Source: an uncultured Porphyromonadaceae bacterium
GTDB taxonomy: Bacteria; Bacteroidota; Bacteroidia; Bacteroidales; Muribaculaceae
Reading direction: 5' to 3'
Length of the DNA: 64,000 nucleotides
NCBI GenBank assembly: GCA_900540205.1
Contig: UQER01000001.1
Span: 1 to 64,000 of the forward strand
A model generated the notes under the pieces. That model was not told where the DNA came from. It searched no databases and worked only from the letters and a program-made list of their open reading frames with translations. Shown in pieces: positions 15,521 to 24,682 of the stretch (its first letter is position 1; each line of letters opens with the position of its first letter). The translations under genes were made by a program, and so were the position numbers.

Positions 15521-17092
15521 ATGACAAAGAAATATGATTTTCTGGTTATAGGTTCCGGCATTGCCGGCATGAGTTTTGCCCTGAAAGTGGCAAAAAAAGG
15601 CACCGTGGCTCTTATATGTAAAACCACGCTCGACGAAGCCAACACAGCCCTCGCGCAGGGCGGCGTGGCTTCAGTAACCAACCTTGAAGTCGACGATTTT
15701 GAAAAACATATCCACGACACAATGGTGGCCGGCGACTATCTCAGCGACCCGGAGGCCGTGCGCAAGGTGGTGACGGAAGCCCCCGCACAGATACGCCAGC
15801 TTGTGGAATGGGGTGTCGACTTCGACAAACGCCCCGACGGCACTTTCGACCTGCACCGCGAGGGTGGACATTCCGAATTCCGCATCCTTCATCACGCCGA
15901 CAACACCGGATTCGAAATCCAGCAGAGCCTCATCGAGGCCGTGCGCGCCAATCCCGACATCGACGTATTCGAGAATCATTTCGCCATCGAGATAATCACC
16001 CAGCACCATCTGGGCAAAGTGGTGACACGCCGCACACCCGACATCACATGCTACGGAGCATATGTGCTCACCCCTTCGGGCGAGGTCGACACCTTCCTGG
16101 CCAAGGTGACACTCATGGCCACAGGCGGATGCGGGGCCGTTTACCTCACCACAACCAACCCGCTGGTAGCCACCGGCGACGGCATAGCCATGGTCTACCG
16201 TGCCAAAGGAACGGTAAAGGACATGGAGTTCATACAGTTCCACCCCACCGCGCTGTTCCATCCCGGCGACCGCCCCTCGTTCCTCATCACCGAGGCGATG
16301 CGAGGCTACGGAGCCATACTGCGCAACAAGCGCGGCGAACGGTTCATGGAGCGTTACGACGAGCGCCTCGAGCTTGCGCCACGCGATGTGGTGGCACGCG
16401 CCATCGACTCTGAAATGAAGCTCACCGGCGACGACCATGTGTATCTCGACGTGACACACAAGGACCCCGAGGAGACGAAGAAACATTTCCCCAACATATA
16501 TCAGAAGTGCCTCTCGCTCGGCATCGACATCACACGCGACTACATCCCCGTGGCGCCGGCCGCCCACTATCTGTGCGGCGGCATCAAGGTGGACACCAAC
16601 GGCGAATCGTCGATCAAGCACCTCTATGCCGTTGGCGAATGCTCGTGCACCGGCCTGCACGGCGGCAACCGCCTTGCCTCCAACTCGCTGATTGAGGCTG
16701 TGGTCTATGCCGACGCTGCCGCGCGCCACGCATCAGAAGAAATCGCCCACATAAGCCTGCGCAACGATGTGCCAGAATGGAACGACGAGGGCACACGCCA
16801 CCCCGAGGAGATGGTGCTGATCACACAGAGCATCCGCGAGGTGAACCAGATAATGGGCACCTACGTCGGCATTGTCCGCTCCAACCTGCGCCTCGACCGC
16901 GCGTGGAACCGCCTCGACATTCTTTACGAGGAGACCGAGAAACTGTTCAAATGCTCGAAGGCATCGCGCGAAATCTGCGAACTGCGCAACATCATCAACG
17001 TGGGCTACCTCATCATGCGGCAGGCCAAGGAGCGCAAGGAGAGCCGCGGACTGCACTACACTCTCGACTATCCCCCTGTAAAAAGAAATTAA
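15521..17092 (+). CDS. nadB: L-aspartate oxidase
   Basis: NadB oxidises L-aspartate to iminoaspartate in de novo NAD synthesis, using FAD. Visible motifs: FAD-binding GSGIAGMSFALKVA at the N-terminus, TALAQGGVASV, EGGHSEFRILHHADNTG, the substrate site FIQFHPTALF, APAAHYLCGGIKVDTNG and the closing HGGNRLASNSLIEA. The 523-residue length from the ATG at 15521 is normal; the longer frame adds 18 residues with no homology. nadA and nadC are not in the window. Confidence 0.96.
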   Translation: MTKKYDFLVIGSGIAGMSFALKVAKKGTVALICKTTLDEANTALAQGGVASVTNLEVDDFEKHIHDTMVAGDYLSDPEAVRKVVTEAPAQIRQLVEWGVDFDKRPDGTFDLHREGGHSEFRILHHADNTGFEIQQSLIEAVRANPDIDVFENHFAIEIITQHHLGKVVTRRTPDITCYGAYVLTPSGEVDTFLAKVTLMATGGCGAVYLTTTNPLVATGDGIAMVYRAKGTVKDMEFIQFHPTALFHPGDRPSFLITEAMRGYGAILRNKRGERFMERYDERLELAPRDVVARAIDSEMKLTGDDHVYLDVTHKDPEETKKHFPNIYQKCLSLGIDITRDYIPVAPAAHYLCGGIKVDTNGESSIKHLYAVGECSCTGLHGGNRLASNSLIEAVVYADAAARHASEEIAHISLRNDVPEWNDEGTRHPEEMVLITQSIREVNQIMGTYVGIVRSNLRLDRAWNRLDILYEETEKLFKCSKASREICELRNIINVGYLIMRQAKERKESRGLHYTLDYPPVKRN

Positions 17093-17225
17093 CAGATTAC
17101 AGCGCAATAAATTAGGGTGAAGCCGAGTTATATAGATGTGTGACAACGGTTTCACCCTCTCTTTATAACCGCCAGCCCGCACTACGGTTTATTACTTTCA
17201 ATCTTCAACACCCCTGCCTCTGAAT

Positions 17226-17957
17226 ATGCTCCGCCGGTTCATTCTACAGCTGTCCGTCACGCTTGCCGCATGCCTTGCGGCGGCCCAATGCGCGCATGCC
17301 GACGAACCTGTGAAGCTCACTCTCGAACAGGCCGAGAAACAGGCCATCGAGGGGAGCGAAGAGGCATCGGACGATGCTGTAAGGTTAAAGAAAAAACGCA
17401 CAATCGAGCATCCAGGCACAGGAATGCAGAGCGTGTTCCGCGGAAAATACCATAAAGTCACCGAAGAGGGCGACACGGTGCTGGTGCTCGTGTTCAACGA
17501 CATCACCGTATTTCCCGAACTCAAATTCAAGAACAAGAAACAGCGCGAATTCTACTGGCGCACCGTGCGTGATGTGAAACGCACCCTCCCCTACGCCAAA
17601 CTCATCTGCGAGACACTGCTCGAGACATACGAATACATCGAGACCTTCCCTACCCAGGCCGAACGCGAAAAATATCTGAAAGAGATGGAGAGCGCCATCT
17701 TCCAGCAGTACAAGCCTGTGCTGATGCGCTTCTCCAAAGGGCAGGCCCGCATGCTTGTCAAGCTGATTCAGCGCGAAACCAACCAGAGCGGCTATGACAT
17801 AGTCAAAGCCTTCCTCGGCTCGTTCCGCGCCACCTTCTGGCAAGGTTTCGGCCGCCTTTTCGGCGTGAACCTCAAAGGGAAATACGAACCCCATAAAAAC
17901 GACAAGGACGCCATCATCGAGCGCGTCTGCGTAGCCGTGGAGCAAGGCCAGCTCTAA
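17226..17957 (+). CDS. DUF4294 secreted protein
   Basis: A 243-residue protein with a cleavable signal (FILQLSVTLAACLAAAQCAHA, cleavage about residue 25). The mature part carries DUF4294: VLVLVFNDITVFPELKFKNKKQREFYWRTVRDVKRTLPYAKL is its hallmark (V-F-N-D-I and W-R-T-V-R-D-V-K-R-T-x-P-Y-A), followed by a basic helical region. The family is restricted to Bacteroidetes and has no known function. It ends 14 bases before the hsdS remnant, marking the edge of the chromosomal core. Confidence 0.85.
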   Translation: MLRRFILQLSVTLAACLAAAQCAHADEPVKLTLEQAEKQAIEGSEEASDDAVRLKKKRTIEHPGTGMQSVFRGKYHKVTEEGDTVLVLVFNDITVFPELKFKNKKQREFYWRTVRDVKRTLPYAKLICETLLETYEYIETFPTQAEREKYLKEMESAIFQQYKPVLMRFSKGQARMLVKLIQRETNQSGYDIVKAFLGSFRATFWQGFGRLFGVNLKGKYEPHKNDKDAIIERVCVAVEQGQL

Positions 17958-17971
17958 CGCTATTCAATCAT

Positions 17972-19171
17972 TTGTTATCCTGTAAGTCCCATTATCAGCA
18001 GTTACCTGATGGATGGGCTGTCACAAGATTAGCTGACATTGCATGGTTCGGAGGAGGGAAAACTCCATCAACAGAAAATAGGATATTTTGGAATAATGGA
18101 ACTATTAACTGGATTACATCCAAAGATATGAAGGAACCAGTAATAATTGACTCCAAAATAAAATTATCTGCTATCGGCGCTTCTCAAAGCACCATATATC
18201 CCAAGGGAACTCTCTTGATGGTAACAAGAAGTGGCATTTTAAGAAGGACACTTCCGCTCGCTATTACTGGTAAAGAATCAACTGTTAACCAGGACATTAA
18301 AACAGTTACCACACCTTTCTATGGAATTACAGAATATCTATACTGGTATTTTACTGCAAATGAAAGTGAAATTCTGGAGAAGTATCAAAAAGACGGTACA
18401 ACTGTAGAAAGTATAGATTTTGAAAAATTCCAAAACATCGAGGTATTACTTCCACCTCTAGCTGAACAGGAGCGAATCATCAAGCAGCTGAAATTGTTAC
18501 TTCAATTAATAGATGTAATATCTGCTGATTCCAACCGTATTAAGACGACTATTGAGAAAACGAAATCGAAGATTCTTGATTTTGCAATGCAGGGCAAGCT
18601 TGTGCCGCAGGACCCGGCGGACGAGCCTGCCGTCGACATGCTTCGCCGCATCAATCCGAAGGCGAAGATTATAACTGATAACCCACATTATCCGCAATTG
18701 CCGGACAACTGGGTGCATGTTTCCCTTGAAGACATCACTGAATACGAGCAGCCCCAGCCTTATATTGTTCAAGATACATCCTATTCCGATAGGTATACAA
18801 TTCCTGTCCTCACTGCTGGGAAATCATTTATACTTGGATATACCAACGAGGATTTCGGAGTTTATGAGAATGTTCCCGCTATTATTTTTGATGATTTTAC
18901 GACAGACTCAAGGTTGGTAAATTTTCCATTCAAAGTAAAATCATCTGCCATGAAGATTATTCAAGTTAAGCATGGCTTGAATATTGATTATGTAGCCCTA
19001 TTCATGTCAATAACAAGGCTAATGGGTGAAACTCATAAAAGATATTGGATTTCTGAGTATTCAAAAATTTTGATTCCGATTCCTCCTTTAAAGGAACAAG
19101 ACCGCATAGTAGAACGAGTTAATGTTCTCTATCATGAGTTATACAAGATTATTTCTGTTCTATCTGCTTGA
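17972..19171 (+). CDS. hsdS: Type I restriction specificity subunit (HsdS), N-terminally truncated
   Basis: HsdS recognises DNA through two target-recognition domains joined by helical conserved regions. Here TRD1 covers residues about 7-165 (QLPDGWAVTRLADI to LLPPLAEQERI), the conserved spacer follows (KTKSKILDFAMQGKLVPQDPADEP), then TRD2 starts at QLPDNWVHVSLEDI and ends IPIPPLKEQDRIV. The usual N-terminal copy of the KILDFAMQGKLVPQ segment is missing: the frame begins at SHYQQLPDGW, homologous to HYPQLPDNW before TRD2. Start is a weak TTG with no visible promoter. hsdM, hsdR and an invertase are absent, so it is probably a silent cassette of a lost phase-variable locus. Confidence 0.8.
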   Translation: MLSCKSHYQQLPDGWAVTRLADIAWFGGGKTPSTENRIFWNNGTINWITSKDMKEPVIIDSKIKLSAIGASQSTIYPKGTLLMVTRSGILRRTLPLAITGKESTVNQDIKTVTTPFYGITEYLYWYFTANESEILEKYQKDGTTVESIDFEKFQNIEVLLPPLAEQERIIKQLKLLLQLIDVISADSNRIKTTIEKTKSKILDFAMQGKLVPQDPADEPAVDMLRRINPKAKIITDNPHYPQLPDNWVHVSLEDITEYEQPQPYIVQDTSYSDRYTIPVLTAGKSFILGYTNEDFGVYENVPAIIFDDFTTDSRLVNFPFKVKSSAMKIIQVKHGLNIDYVALFMSITRLMGETHKRYWISEYSKILIPIPPLKEQDRIVERVNVLYHELYKIISVLSA

Positions 19172-19458
19172 TAATATTGCGGAATAAATCATCATATTCC
19201 TTAATCTTCGATACGATGCGATGCTGCTCATTTAATGGTGGTATTGGTATGATTATTTTTTCTATTGCTGACTTGGTTAGACTTGGTAAAGCTGTACTTT
19301 TATCAAGAGATGAAAAATCAAAATTTATGCAAAAATAGTAGAAGTATAAGTCATCCACCTCTTCATTAGGTTTCATTCCAAAGGCGGTATCAACATTCCA
19401 AAAATTTGTTTCAATAAATAGAGGATTGTTTATAGTACCTTTTCGACCGATTAGTAGT
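19149..19458 (-). pseudogene. C-terminal fragment of a second hsdS, cut by an IS
   Basis: On the minus strand the frame runs from the IS border (LLIGRKGTINNPLFIETN, a classic HsdS TRD core) through FWNVDTAFGM and SLTKSAIEKIIIPIPPLNEQHRIV to IIKQIEQK*. The longest ATG frame starts at 19376 but the HsdS match clearly continues to 19458. The stop lies 23 bases inside the end of the plus-strand hsdS, so the two are tail to tail, as in invertible hsdS loci. The part upstream of the IS does not continue on the other side in frame. Confidence 0.8.
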
Positions 19459-20779
19459 GGTGCGATAAAAATCTAACCACTGTTATTAAAATATTAGTAT
19501 TTAGTTAAATACAAGAGAACATTGATTTTTTGATTTGAAATTGATTTATTAGTCTTGTTGTCCCCAAACATCAAGATTATGAATCAGGGTAAGTATGTTT
19601 TTTCACAGGTCATCGAATTTATACCGCGCTATCAGTTCGATAAGCTTGTAAAGCTGTATAAAGGAGACTGGCATGTAAAGAATCTCAACAGTTACAATCA
19701 CCTCCTTCATCTGCTCTTCGGACAGCTGACAGGCTGTGATTCGTTACGGGACATCTGTCTATGTCTGGAAGCCCATTCAAAAATTCTATATCATCTCGGT
19801 TTTCGAAAAACCGTCAACCACACATCGCTGTCGCGTGCCAACGAAACTCGGGACTATCGTATTTTTGAGGGCCTGGGGATTTATCTCATAGGATTGGTAA
19901 GGCCCATGTATTCAAAGGTCAAGTTATCCGAAATAACCATAGACAACCTAATCTATGCGTTGGATTCCACAACCATATCAACAAGCATAAAACTCGCGGC
20001 TTGGGCTTTGGGCAAATACAGCAAAGGAGCTGTAAAGATGCACACATTGCTTAATTTGCGAGGCAGTATACCGGCCAACATTCATATCACAGACGGAAAA
20101 TGGCATGACAGTAATGAACTTGATATGCTCACGCCGGAACCATTCGCCTTTTATGTGATGGACAAGGCGTACGTTGACTTCAAGGCTCTGTTCAGGTTCC
20201 ACCAGTCACAGGCATTCTGGGTATCCCGTCCAAAAGAGAACATGAAGTTCATAACCGTTGAGCAGATGGAAATCCCTGATGCTAAATCAGCCATCATAGA
20301 AGACTCCCGCATTCGGGTCTCCGGATACAAGTCAAGCAAACTCTACCCAGAAGACATGCGGTTTGTGCGAGTATATGACCCGAACAATGACACGATTGTG
20401 GATTTTATATCCAACAACTTTGAGGTCAGTGCCTTGGAAATATCCAACCTTTACCGCCATCGCTGGGATATAGAAGTTTTCTTCAAATGGATTAAACAGA
20501 ATATTGTCGTAAAAAACCTTTGGGGATATTCCGAGAATGCTGTCAAGATCCACCTTTGGACAGCTGTCATTTCCTATCTTACGGTGGCTCGAATAAAGGC
20601 TGATTGCGAAAGCTGCTATTCAATCACCGAGGTGTCAACCCTGATCAGAATCTCTGCTCTGGAGCGTGTCAAGTTAAGTCAGCTTATAACCAAGCAAGAC
20701 TCATCAATCAATCTAAATCAAAATGTCAAAGAACTCTCTTTATTTGATGTTTTCTAAACTAACGCGATTTTATCGCACC
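19459..20779 (+). mobile_element. Complete IS4-family element with 12-bp terminal repeats
   Basis: The left end GGTGCGATAAAA (19459-19470) and the right end, reverse complement GGTGCGATAAAA (20768-20779), are identical over 12 bases and bracket one transposase gene. The element is about 1.32 kb. Both flanks carry AGTAGT (19453-19458 and 20780-20785), a possible 6-bp target duplication, although IS4 members often duplicate more bases. Confidence 0.85.
19579..20757 (+). CDS. IS4-family transposase with DUF4372 domain
   Basis: A 392-residue DDE transposase, apparently intact. The N-terminal DUF4372 domain (MNQGKYVFSQVIEFIPRYQF to GQLTGCDSLRDI) is followed by catalytic D in ALDSTTIS, second D in VMDKAYVDF and E in YRHRWDIEVFFKWIK (Y-x2-R-x3-E-x6-K). 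The ATG at 19579 fits homologues; the upstream TTG frame start is unlikely. It fills the element between its terminal repeats. Full length and all catalytic residues suggest that the IS is still active. Confidence 0.93.
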   Translation: MNQGKYVFSQVIEFIPRYQFDKLVKLYKGDWHVKNLNSYNHLLHLLFGQLTGCDSLRDICLCLEAHSKILYHLGFRKTVNHTSLSRANETRDYRIFEGLGIYLIGLVRPMYSKVKLSEITIDNLIYALDSTTISTSIKLAAWALGKYSKGAVKMHTLLNLRGSIPANIHITDGKWHDSNELDMLTPEPFAFYVMDKAYVDFKALFRFHQSQAFWVSRPKENMKFITVEQMEIPDAKSAIIEDSRIRVSGYKSSKLYPEDMRFVRVYDPNNDTIVDFISNNFEVSALEISNLYRHRWDIEVFFKWIKQNIVVKNLWGYSENAVKIHLWTAVISYLTVARIKADCESCYSITEVSTLIRISALERVKLSQLITKQDSSINLNQNVKELSLFDVF

Positions 20780-20810
20780 AGTAGTAATTTCAGCATATAG
20801 ATTTTTCAGT

Positions 20811-22574
20811 GTGTCGTCGCGGCTGCTCCATGTTTTGGGGGCGGCGTTGGCGGTGTGTTTCGGTGTAATAATAATGTGCGGTTGCGACGGTGGCCGCGGA
20901 AAGGCCACCGATGCCGCCCTTGCCTCGGCCGAGGAGCTGATGGAGGAACGGCCCGATTCGGCGTTCGCCGTGCTCTGCGCCATCGATTCCACGGCCATTG
21001 ACAATGCCGGACGCCGTGCACTCCACGGCCTGCTGATGTCCGAGGCGCGATATAAAAACTTTATCGACGAGACCGACGATTCCATAATCGCCGCCTCAGC
21101 AGCATATTTCGGCCGCAAGGGTGACGACCGGCGCCTGATGCGCGCCAGGTTCATTCAGGCCAAAATCCAGTTCAACAACTCCGACTACACCCACAGCATC
21201 GTCTCCGCCCTCAAGGCCGAGAAACTGGCCAAACAGGACTCCGACAATCTCTACCTCGCCCGCATCTACGACCACATTGCAGACATCCACAATGCCACAT
21301 ATAATGTGTCTGAGGAGCTGCGGTATGCCCAAATGGTTGTGGACAGGTATAAGTTGACCGATAAGAAAGAGAACTATCTGTTTGCTCTTCATGATCTGGC
21401 TCGGGCAAAATGGAACTGTGGAGATGCCAAGGGTAGCCTGCAACAATTGGATAGCTTAATTAAGCTGACAAATCCGACTGATACAGGTTTAATGAGCAAT
21501 ATTTATGTCACTTGCATCAAGGCTGCGATAGAATGCGGGCAACTGGATAAAGCTGAATTGGCCGCGGATAATCTGGAAAAAATACATTGGAAATATAGTG
21601 AAGATGAAAAGTGGATTATGCTGTGCAGCTTATATTTAGCTAAAAATGACTATACTAAAGTTGCAGAAATATTGGACTCATTAGATTGTTCTGCCAACAC
21701 GTTGCTCACCGAGGCTAAATTACAATCTTTTAAAGCTCAGTATAACGAATTGATGGGTGACTATAAATTGTCAAATGAATTTTACAAAGATTTTGTCAAA
21801 ACAAGCACATCCATTGTAGACAGTTCATTAAATCAAAGCGTAATAAAGGCTCAGCGGGATTATTATTCGGAAAATGCACGTAGCTCGCAGCGTAAAGCCG
21901 AGAAAATGCATTTTTGGATAATTATTATATTTATATTATTAATCGTCATTACGATAGGATGGTACATATTGTATCGTCTGCGGATTTCAAGGGCGGATAA
22001 AAAGTTGTCCGAATTTATGGGACTGTATCAGGCCATGTCCGAAGAAATAAGAGAGAGGGAAATATCATTAGAGAAACTCAAACAAGAGGTTTCACAGTCT
22101 AAAGATCAGATTAACAAATTAACTGATGATGTAAATAATCGTCAACTTAAAATAGAATATTTTGAAACCAAGGCAGGGATGCTTTATCGTCAGCAATTTG
22201 CTATATTGAATAAATTGTGTTGGGAATATTATACCAAAAATGAATCTTCCGACAAAGTGAAATTGTCAATTTATAAAGAAGTGGAATCTCAGATTTTAAA
22301 ACTGAGAGACGAAAGCAATTTTCAGCAGATTGAAGCATCCTTAAACGAGTATTTTGATGATGTAATGGTGAAATTCCGCCAAAGTTTTCCCGGAATGAAA
22401 CGGGTAGACATGCATTTTGTTATTCTATTCTTTGCAGGATTTTCCACCAAAGCTATTTGTATTATCTGCAATCAGACGCTTGGAAATTGTTATAATAAGC
22501 GGCAACGTTTAAAAAATAAAATAGAATTATCTGGCTCTGAATATAAATCTCAATTTCTTGAATTCTTCTCGTAA
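20811..22574 (+). CDS. TPR, membrane-anchored HTH regulator
   Basis: A 587-residue protein with an N-terminal lipoprotein-like signal (VCFGVIIMCGCDGG), helical TPR-like repeats over residues 25-350, a single span at about 365-390 (HFWIIIIFILLIVITIGWYIL), a coiled coil (residues 400-460) and a C-terminal LuxR-like helix-turn-helix region (MKRVDMHFVILFFAGFSTKA...YNKRQRLKNKI). This architecture is common in Bacteroidales signal-sensing regulators. Only a GTG at 20811 opens the frame, 31 bases from the IS end, so native promoter and perhaps first codons were lost. The first 450 bases are GC-rich, the rest AT-rich. Confidence 0.78.
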   Translation: MSSRLLHVLGAALAVCFGVIIMCGCDGGRGKATDAALASAEELMEERPDSAFAVLCAIDSTAIDNAGRRALHGLLMSEARYKNFIDETDDSIIAASAAYFGRKGDDRRLMRARFIQAKIQFNNSDYTHSIVSALKAEKLAKQDSDNLYLARIYDHIADIHNATYNVSEELRYAQMVVDRYKLTDKKENYLFALHDLARAKWNCGDAKGSLQQLDSLIKLTNPTDTGLMSNIYVTCIKAAIECGQLDKAELAADNLEKIHWKYSEDEKWIMLCSLYLAKNDYTKVAEILDSLDCSANTLLTEAKLQSFKAQYNELMGDYKLSNEFYKDFVKTSTSIVDSSLNQSVIKAQRDYYSENARSSQRKAEKMHFWIIIIFILLIVITIGWYILYRLRISRADKKLSEFMGLYQAMSEEIREREISLEKLKQEVSQSKDQINKLTDDVNNRQLKIEYFETKAGMLYRQQFAILNKLCWEYYTKNESSDKVKLSIYKEVESQILKLRDESNFQQIEASLNEYFDDVMVKFRQSFPGMKRVDMHFVILFFAGFSTKAICIICNQTLGNCYNKRQRLKNKIELSGSEYKSQFLEFFS

Positions 22575-22765
22575 CATAGGCAAAACCAAGCCCCAGATGA
22601 GCATAAATAAGGGCTGATTTTATGAGTGATTAATTTTTGAAAAATTAACATTCTTATTTTCAGCGAATTAACGCCCATTTTGATTATTTTTTAAAACGGC
22701 GATTTTGGTGACAAATAGGATTTGTTGATATAATTTTGTGAAAACTTAATTTTTTTAGTTTTCAC
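22575..22765 (+). promoter_or_regulatory. Upstream region of the DUF3244 gene
   Basis: AT-rich spacer. TAATTTTG at 22731-22738 fits the -7 element and TTTG at 22704-22707 the -33 element, but the spacing is 23, longer than usual. The ATG of the next gene follows 27 bases after the -7 element. Confidence 0.45.
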
Positions 22766-23155
22766 ATGAACACATTTTTAAAAATTGCAATCGGAGTATT
22801 GTTGTTTGCTTTTATGCCGGACTCAATGGCGGCAGACAACAATCAGAATGGAGGTTCATCCTCCGGAGTAGTAGTACGCATCATTAAAAGAAACTCGGGA
22901 CCAAAGCCAAGGGATATTACACACGACAATGTCGTAGAGTGTACAGTTGATAACGGATGGCTGACCATTACATTTGAAGAACCGGAAGGTTGGGCTACAG
23001 TCACGTTGAAAGATGCCGGCATAAATGTTATGGCATCAGGCACATACGACACTGCCTCCATCATCAAGTTCCCGCTCTTGCATACGGGCAATCCTATCCA
23101 GATTTTGATTCACACCACCGAGGGAAATGAGTATGAGGGGTGGATAGAATGGTAA
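22766..23155 (+). CDS. DUF3244-like small secreted protein
   Basis: A 129-residue protein with signal peptide (MNTFLKIAIGVLLFAFMPDSMAA) and a compact beta-rich domain with NGWLTITFEEPEGWATVTLKDA and ILIHTTEGNEYEGWIEW, matching the DUF3244 pattern. Members are small Bacteroidales exoproteins with immunoglobulin-like folds. It precedes the C10-protease-like gene, and small beta proteins beside C10 proteases in Bacteroides can act as their inhibitors; that role here is inference. Confidence 0.65.
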   Translation: MNTFLKIAIGVLLFAFMPDSMAADNNQNGGSSSGVVVRIIKRNSGPKPRDITHDNVVECTVDNGWLTITFEEPEGWATVTLKDAGINVMASGTYDTASIIKFPLLHTGNPIQILIHTTEGNEYEGWIEW

Positions 23156-23231
23156 TGTGTAACTAAGAAACCAGAGTTTACTTAATTTTCATAACCTATG
23201 TGCGATTGGTTGGCTGTTTTGCGCATAATTA

Positions 23232-23263
23232 TTTGCAAATCAATAAAGTTTTTAATAGTTTTG
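23232..23263 (+). promoter_or_regulatory. Promoter of the C10-like/serpin pair
   Basis: TTTG (23232-23235), 20 bases, TAGTTTTG (23256-23263): a full match to the Bacteroidetes consensus. The start codon is 54 bases further on. It can drive both the C10-like gene and the serpin, which follow with a 28-base gap. Confidence 0.85.
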
Positions 23264-23316
23264 CGAATAGCAACCAATCAATCGTAATTCTTTAACCAAT
23301 CAACATTTTAATCACG

Positions 23317-24654
23317 ATGAAAAAGTTCCTTAGTCTAACAATTCTTGCGGTGATGGTTGCTGCATGCTCCAGCGAAGAACCTATGCCTGTGACAGAAAAC
23401 TCCGCACAGCAGCAGGGCTCAGTCAGAGTGACCGTTGAGGAAGCAATCAAGATTGCCAATCAGGCTGCTGAAGCGTTCGACGCCAAATCTGCCCGAGGCG
23501 TTTCGCGCAAGGCCTCGTCGGCAGCAATGGTTGATGTGTTGGGGACTAAGGATGGCCGTTCGGGCGGCATTGACACGCTGCTCTATATGGTGAACTACGA
23601 CAACAAGCAGGGCTATGCTATCGTGTCGGCCTCGCGTGCAGGTGAAACTTTGCTCGGTATCGTTGACGAAGGGGAGTTCAATGCCCTCGAAGCCGCCGAG
23701 AACCCCTCTTACAGCTATTATCTTGCAAACGCCCAGAACTATGTGGCCTCAACACTTGATGCAACTTGGGGCGGAGGTACCGGAGGGAAACTTCCTGCAT
23801 TTACAGAGCTCAAACGATTCGTATATGATGTAATTCCTAATCGTTTAACAGTAGAATGGGGTGAAAAGTATCCCGAAGGGATGTACTGTCCGAATAAACT
23901 GGCTGGGTCTGCCCAAGTCGCTATGGCTCAAATCATGTCCTATCTTGAAGCTCCGAATTCAATTAATCTGACTTATTCAGGTTGCGATGCTCCCGGTGTT
24001 ATGGAGTTAAACTGGACTGCATTGAAGATGCATAAGCAATCAATCAATTCTTATGATTCAGACTCAATTAATATGCATATGGCAGATTGTGAAGTCTCAA
24101 ACCGGGTGCATGATTCATTGGCCCGTTTATGTAGGCAGTTGGGGGATTTAACTCAGGCGGTATATCATGAGGAGGGTTCTTGGAAGTTTACTATGGCATT
24201 TAGCGACGACGTATTGGTCAGATTTCAGGAGTTACTGCCAGAGAAAGAATTCATTCCGTTATCGGAATTGGAAGCCGACATTAATTATGAGTTGCTTTAT
24301 GAACACATAAAGAATGGGGTAGGTTACATGGCCGGAATTGATGTGACAAATTACCCCAATGCAACAAGTCATGCATGGGTAATAGATGGAGCTGTGCATT
24401 CCGGAGAAATTATAACCAGATATTGGAATGACCTGACCATAAGTGGACAACAGCATACCACTGTCACTGATTTAACGAATTATTATTTTCATTTTAATTG
24501 GTGCTATAGCGGAGACAACAATGGCTACTTCTTGGCAGGTGTACTGAATCCTTCAGAAAGCACAATTCCACCGGGTTCGGTAAAGAGTAATAACCCTCAG
24601 CTCTCTCGAACAGGCTATGACACTCTTGTGCGCTATTTTATTGTAAAGGATTAA
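23317..24654 (+). CDS. C10 (streptopain-like) protease homologue lacking the catalytic Cys
   Basis: A 445-residue lipoprotein (signal ending VAACSSEE, Cys about residue 17) with a Spi-like propeptide (residues 35-150, including VNYDNKQGYAIVSASR) and a C10 peptidase-like domain. Family landmarks are present: WGEKYPEGMYCPNKLAGSAQVAMAQIM and SHAWVIDG with His352. In active members the motif is (G/H)CVATAMAQIM; here Ser198 (TCT) stands where Cys is expected, and the later NWGWGG-like segment reads NWCYSGD. It is thus probably not a cysteine protease; it could be a binding protein, decoy or weak serine enzyme. The last two thirds are AT-richer than the start. Confidence 0.8.
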   Translation: MKKFLSLTILAVMVAACSSEEPMPVTENSAQQQGSVRVTVEEAIKIANQAAEAFDAKSARGVSRKASSAAMVDVLGTKDGRSGGIDTLLYMVNYDNKQGYAIVSASRAGETLLGIVDEGEFNALEAAENPSYSYYLANAQNYVASTLDATWGGGTGGKLPAFTELKRFVYDVIPNRLTVEWGEKYPEGMYCPNKLAGSAQVAMAQIMSYLEAPNSINLTYSGCDAPGVMELNWTALKMHKQSINSYDSDSINMHMADCEVSNRVHDSLARLCRQLGDLTQAVYHEEGSWKFTMAFSDDVLVRFQELLPEKEFIPLSELEADINYELLYEHIKNGVGYMAGIDVTNYPNATSHAWVIDGAVHSGEIITRYWNDLTISGQQHTTVTDLTNYYFHFNWCYSGDNNGYFLAGVLNPSESTIPPGSVKSNNPQLSRTGYDTLVRYFIVKD

Positions 24655-24682
24655 TTGAATTAGACTCATAAATTGAATTTTT

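Noticed and set aside
15671..16729. 352-codon minus-strand frame inside nadB
   Set aside because: Fully antisense to the conserved NadB frame and without any recognisable motif.
19453..20785. AGTAGT as proof of target duplication of the IS inside hsdS
   Set aside because: The hsdS frame does not continue across the IS when one copy is removed, so the duplication may be chance or the hsdS was already truncated; kept only as a possibility.
20759..21154. Minus-strand frame of 131 codons after the IS as a further hsdS piece
   Set aside because: Apart from its last residues in IS sequence it is antisense to the regulator gene and has no HsdS motif.
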